From Brachypodium distachyon (lineage: Eukaryota > Streptophyta > Magnoliopsida > Poales > Poaceae), in assembly GCF_000005505.3 (NCBI RefSeq), contig NC_016132.3, positions 36,284,914 through 36,348,913 of the forward strand: a stretch of 64,000 nt of DNA. Direction: 5' to 3'. Both the position numbers and the translations under genes were made by a program. The notes under the pieces are model-generated. The model did no database searches. It had not been told where the DNA came from and saw only the letters and a list, made by a program, of their open reading frames with translations. Shown one piece after another: positions 63,461 through 64,000 of the stretch; the stretch's first letter is position 1, and each line of letters starts with the position of its first letter.

Positions 63461-63712
63461 AAACTCCCACCTCGCCTCGCGCGAAGCCCGCAGAAGGACA
63501 CCGATGGCGGTTCTTACAAGGAAAACCGCCACTAGAAGGGGACCAGTGGCGGTTATTACCAGGAAAACCGCCGCTGGAAGCAGACACCAATGGCGGTGGT
63601 TTCGCAAAAACCCGCCACTGGTGTGTGCTACAGGACTTGGGATTTCCCAAATCTTCTCCAACTCACCAGTGGCGGTTATTTTCTTGAAACTCGCCACTAG
63701 TAATGATTTCAG

Positions 63713-64000
63713 AATGCACTATTATAATCCTATTATATTCTCTGCGTTCCCAAAAAATATAGCAGTTGTACTTTTAGGTGTATAGTAATATTGTTTGTTC
63801 CCAATACAAGTTTTAGACATTAATTCATAGTATTTCATGCAAATTTCTGTGATTATGTGTGGCTTTGGTGCTTATTTAATTTCATAAAATTCAATTTTCA
63901 TCAAAATGAGCTGATTCTTGGCATGGGAACACCTCTCATTCTAATGAAGCCACATGGAAAAAATCAAGCCCAAAGTTGTTATAATGTTACAATTTGGATG
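63713..64000. other. Right end of the window, no gene seen
   Basis: AT-rich DNA without recognisable features. Confidence 0.5.

Larger units (their letters stand above)
57911..63712 (+). mobile_element. Large CACTA family A element carrying TNP2
   Basis: The left end CACTACTACAGAAAACCCC at 57911 sits in a LINE (flank TTT). The left subterminal region (57930-58795) and the right one (63500-63705) are full of CCAGTGGCGGT and its complement. Between them: TATA box, leader exon, intron, TNP2 (to 62934) and a 96-bp tandem repeat. No TNPA gene is present. The right end is unclear: the last motif CGCCACTAGT is followed by GATTTCAGAATGCACT near 63712, which could be a decayed terminus, or the element may be truncated there. 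The subterminal regions also carry three promoter-like modules, listed separately. Confidence 0.8.

Overview
This window looks like a repeat-rich intergenic stretch of a grass (Poaceae) nuclear genome. The signs are abundant CACTA (En/Spm) elements with CACTACTACA termini, Stowaway MITEs with CTCCCTCCGT ends and TA target duplications, Tat-type Ty3/gypsy elements carrying an antisense ORF, DUF295-type F-box genes and GT-AG introns. I did not identify the species. The only gene that looks intact is a five-exon aldo-keto reductase (53246-54750, +). Other host genes are broken or very short: two tandem copies of a DUF295 F-box gene, two minimal F-box ORFs, a truncated NBS resistance gene, a type I MADS-box relic and a fragment of a SNF2-type helicase.
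Layout: 641-14237 is a non-autonomous CACTA element (target duplication GTT). An 11.6 kb Tat-type LTR retrotransposon (2380-13992, target duplication GAGCC) sits inside it, and that element has lost its reverse transcriptase, which is replaced by a minus-strand solo-LTR-like segment (about 5641-8632). 14238-24849 holds the F-box tandem duplication, several small elements, a short F-box ORF and the 3' end of a second Tat element (LTR 22429-23371). A CACTA insertion at 24850 ends F-box copy 2 and opens a 13.5 kb patchwork of at least four CACTA pieces (24850-38406) with TNP2 and TNPA/Ulp1-like gene fragments on both strands. A chromovirus-type gypsy element with perfect target duplication AAATG occupies 41531-46578. 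After it come the NBS fragment, a foldback element, a candidate solo LTR with a nested CACTA, and the aldo-keto reductase. The window ends with a MADS relic, a LINE 3' end and a large CACTA element (57911 to about 63712) whose TNP2 transposase is open apart from four in-frame stops.
The most unusual signal is in the subterminal DNA of that last CACTA. Three copies of a module resembling plant U6-type promoters (a USE-like box, exactly 24 nt, then a TATA-like box) lie on the minus strand. In two of them a long imperfect hairpin begins where transcription would be expected to start, and an oligo-T run follows about 130 nt downstream. This is a candidate set of transposon-borne Pol III hairpin RNA genes. 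It is inferred from sequence alone and is untested.
The two CACTA families are partly complementary. Family A (subterminal motif CCAGTGGCGGT) has one copy with TNP2 and no TNPA (57911-63712) and one copy with TNPA/Ulp1 and almost no TNP2 (33830-38406). Family B (motif ATCAGTAACGG) is present only as fragments.
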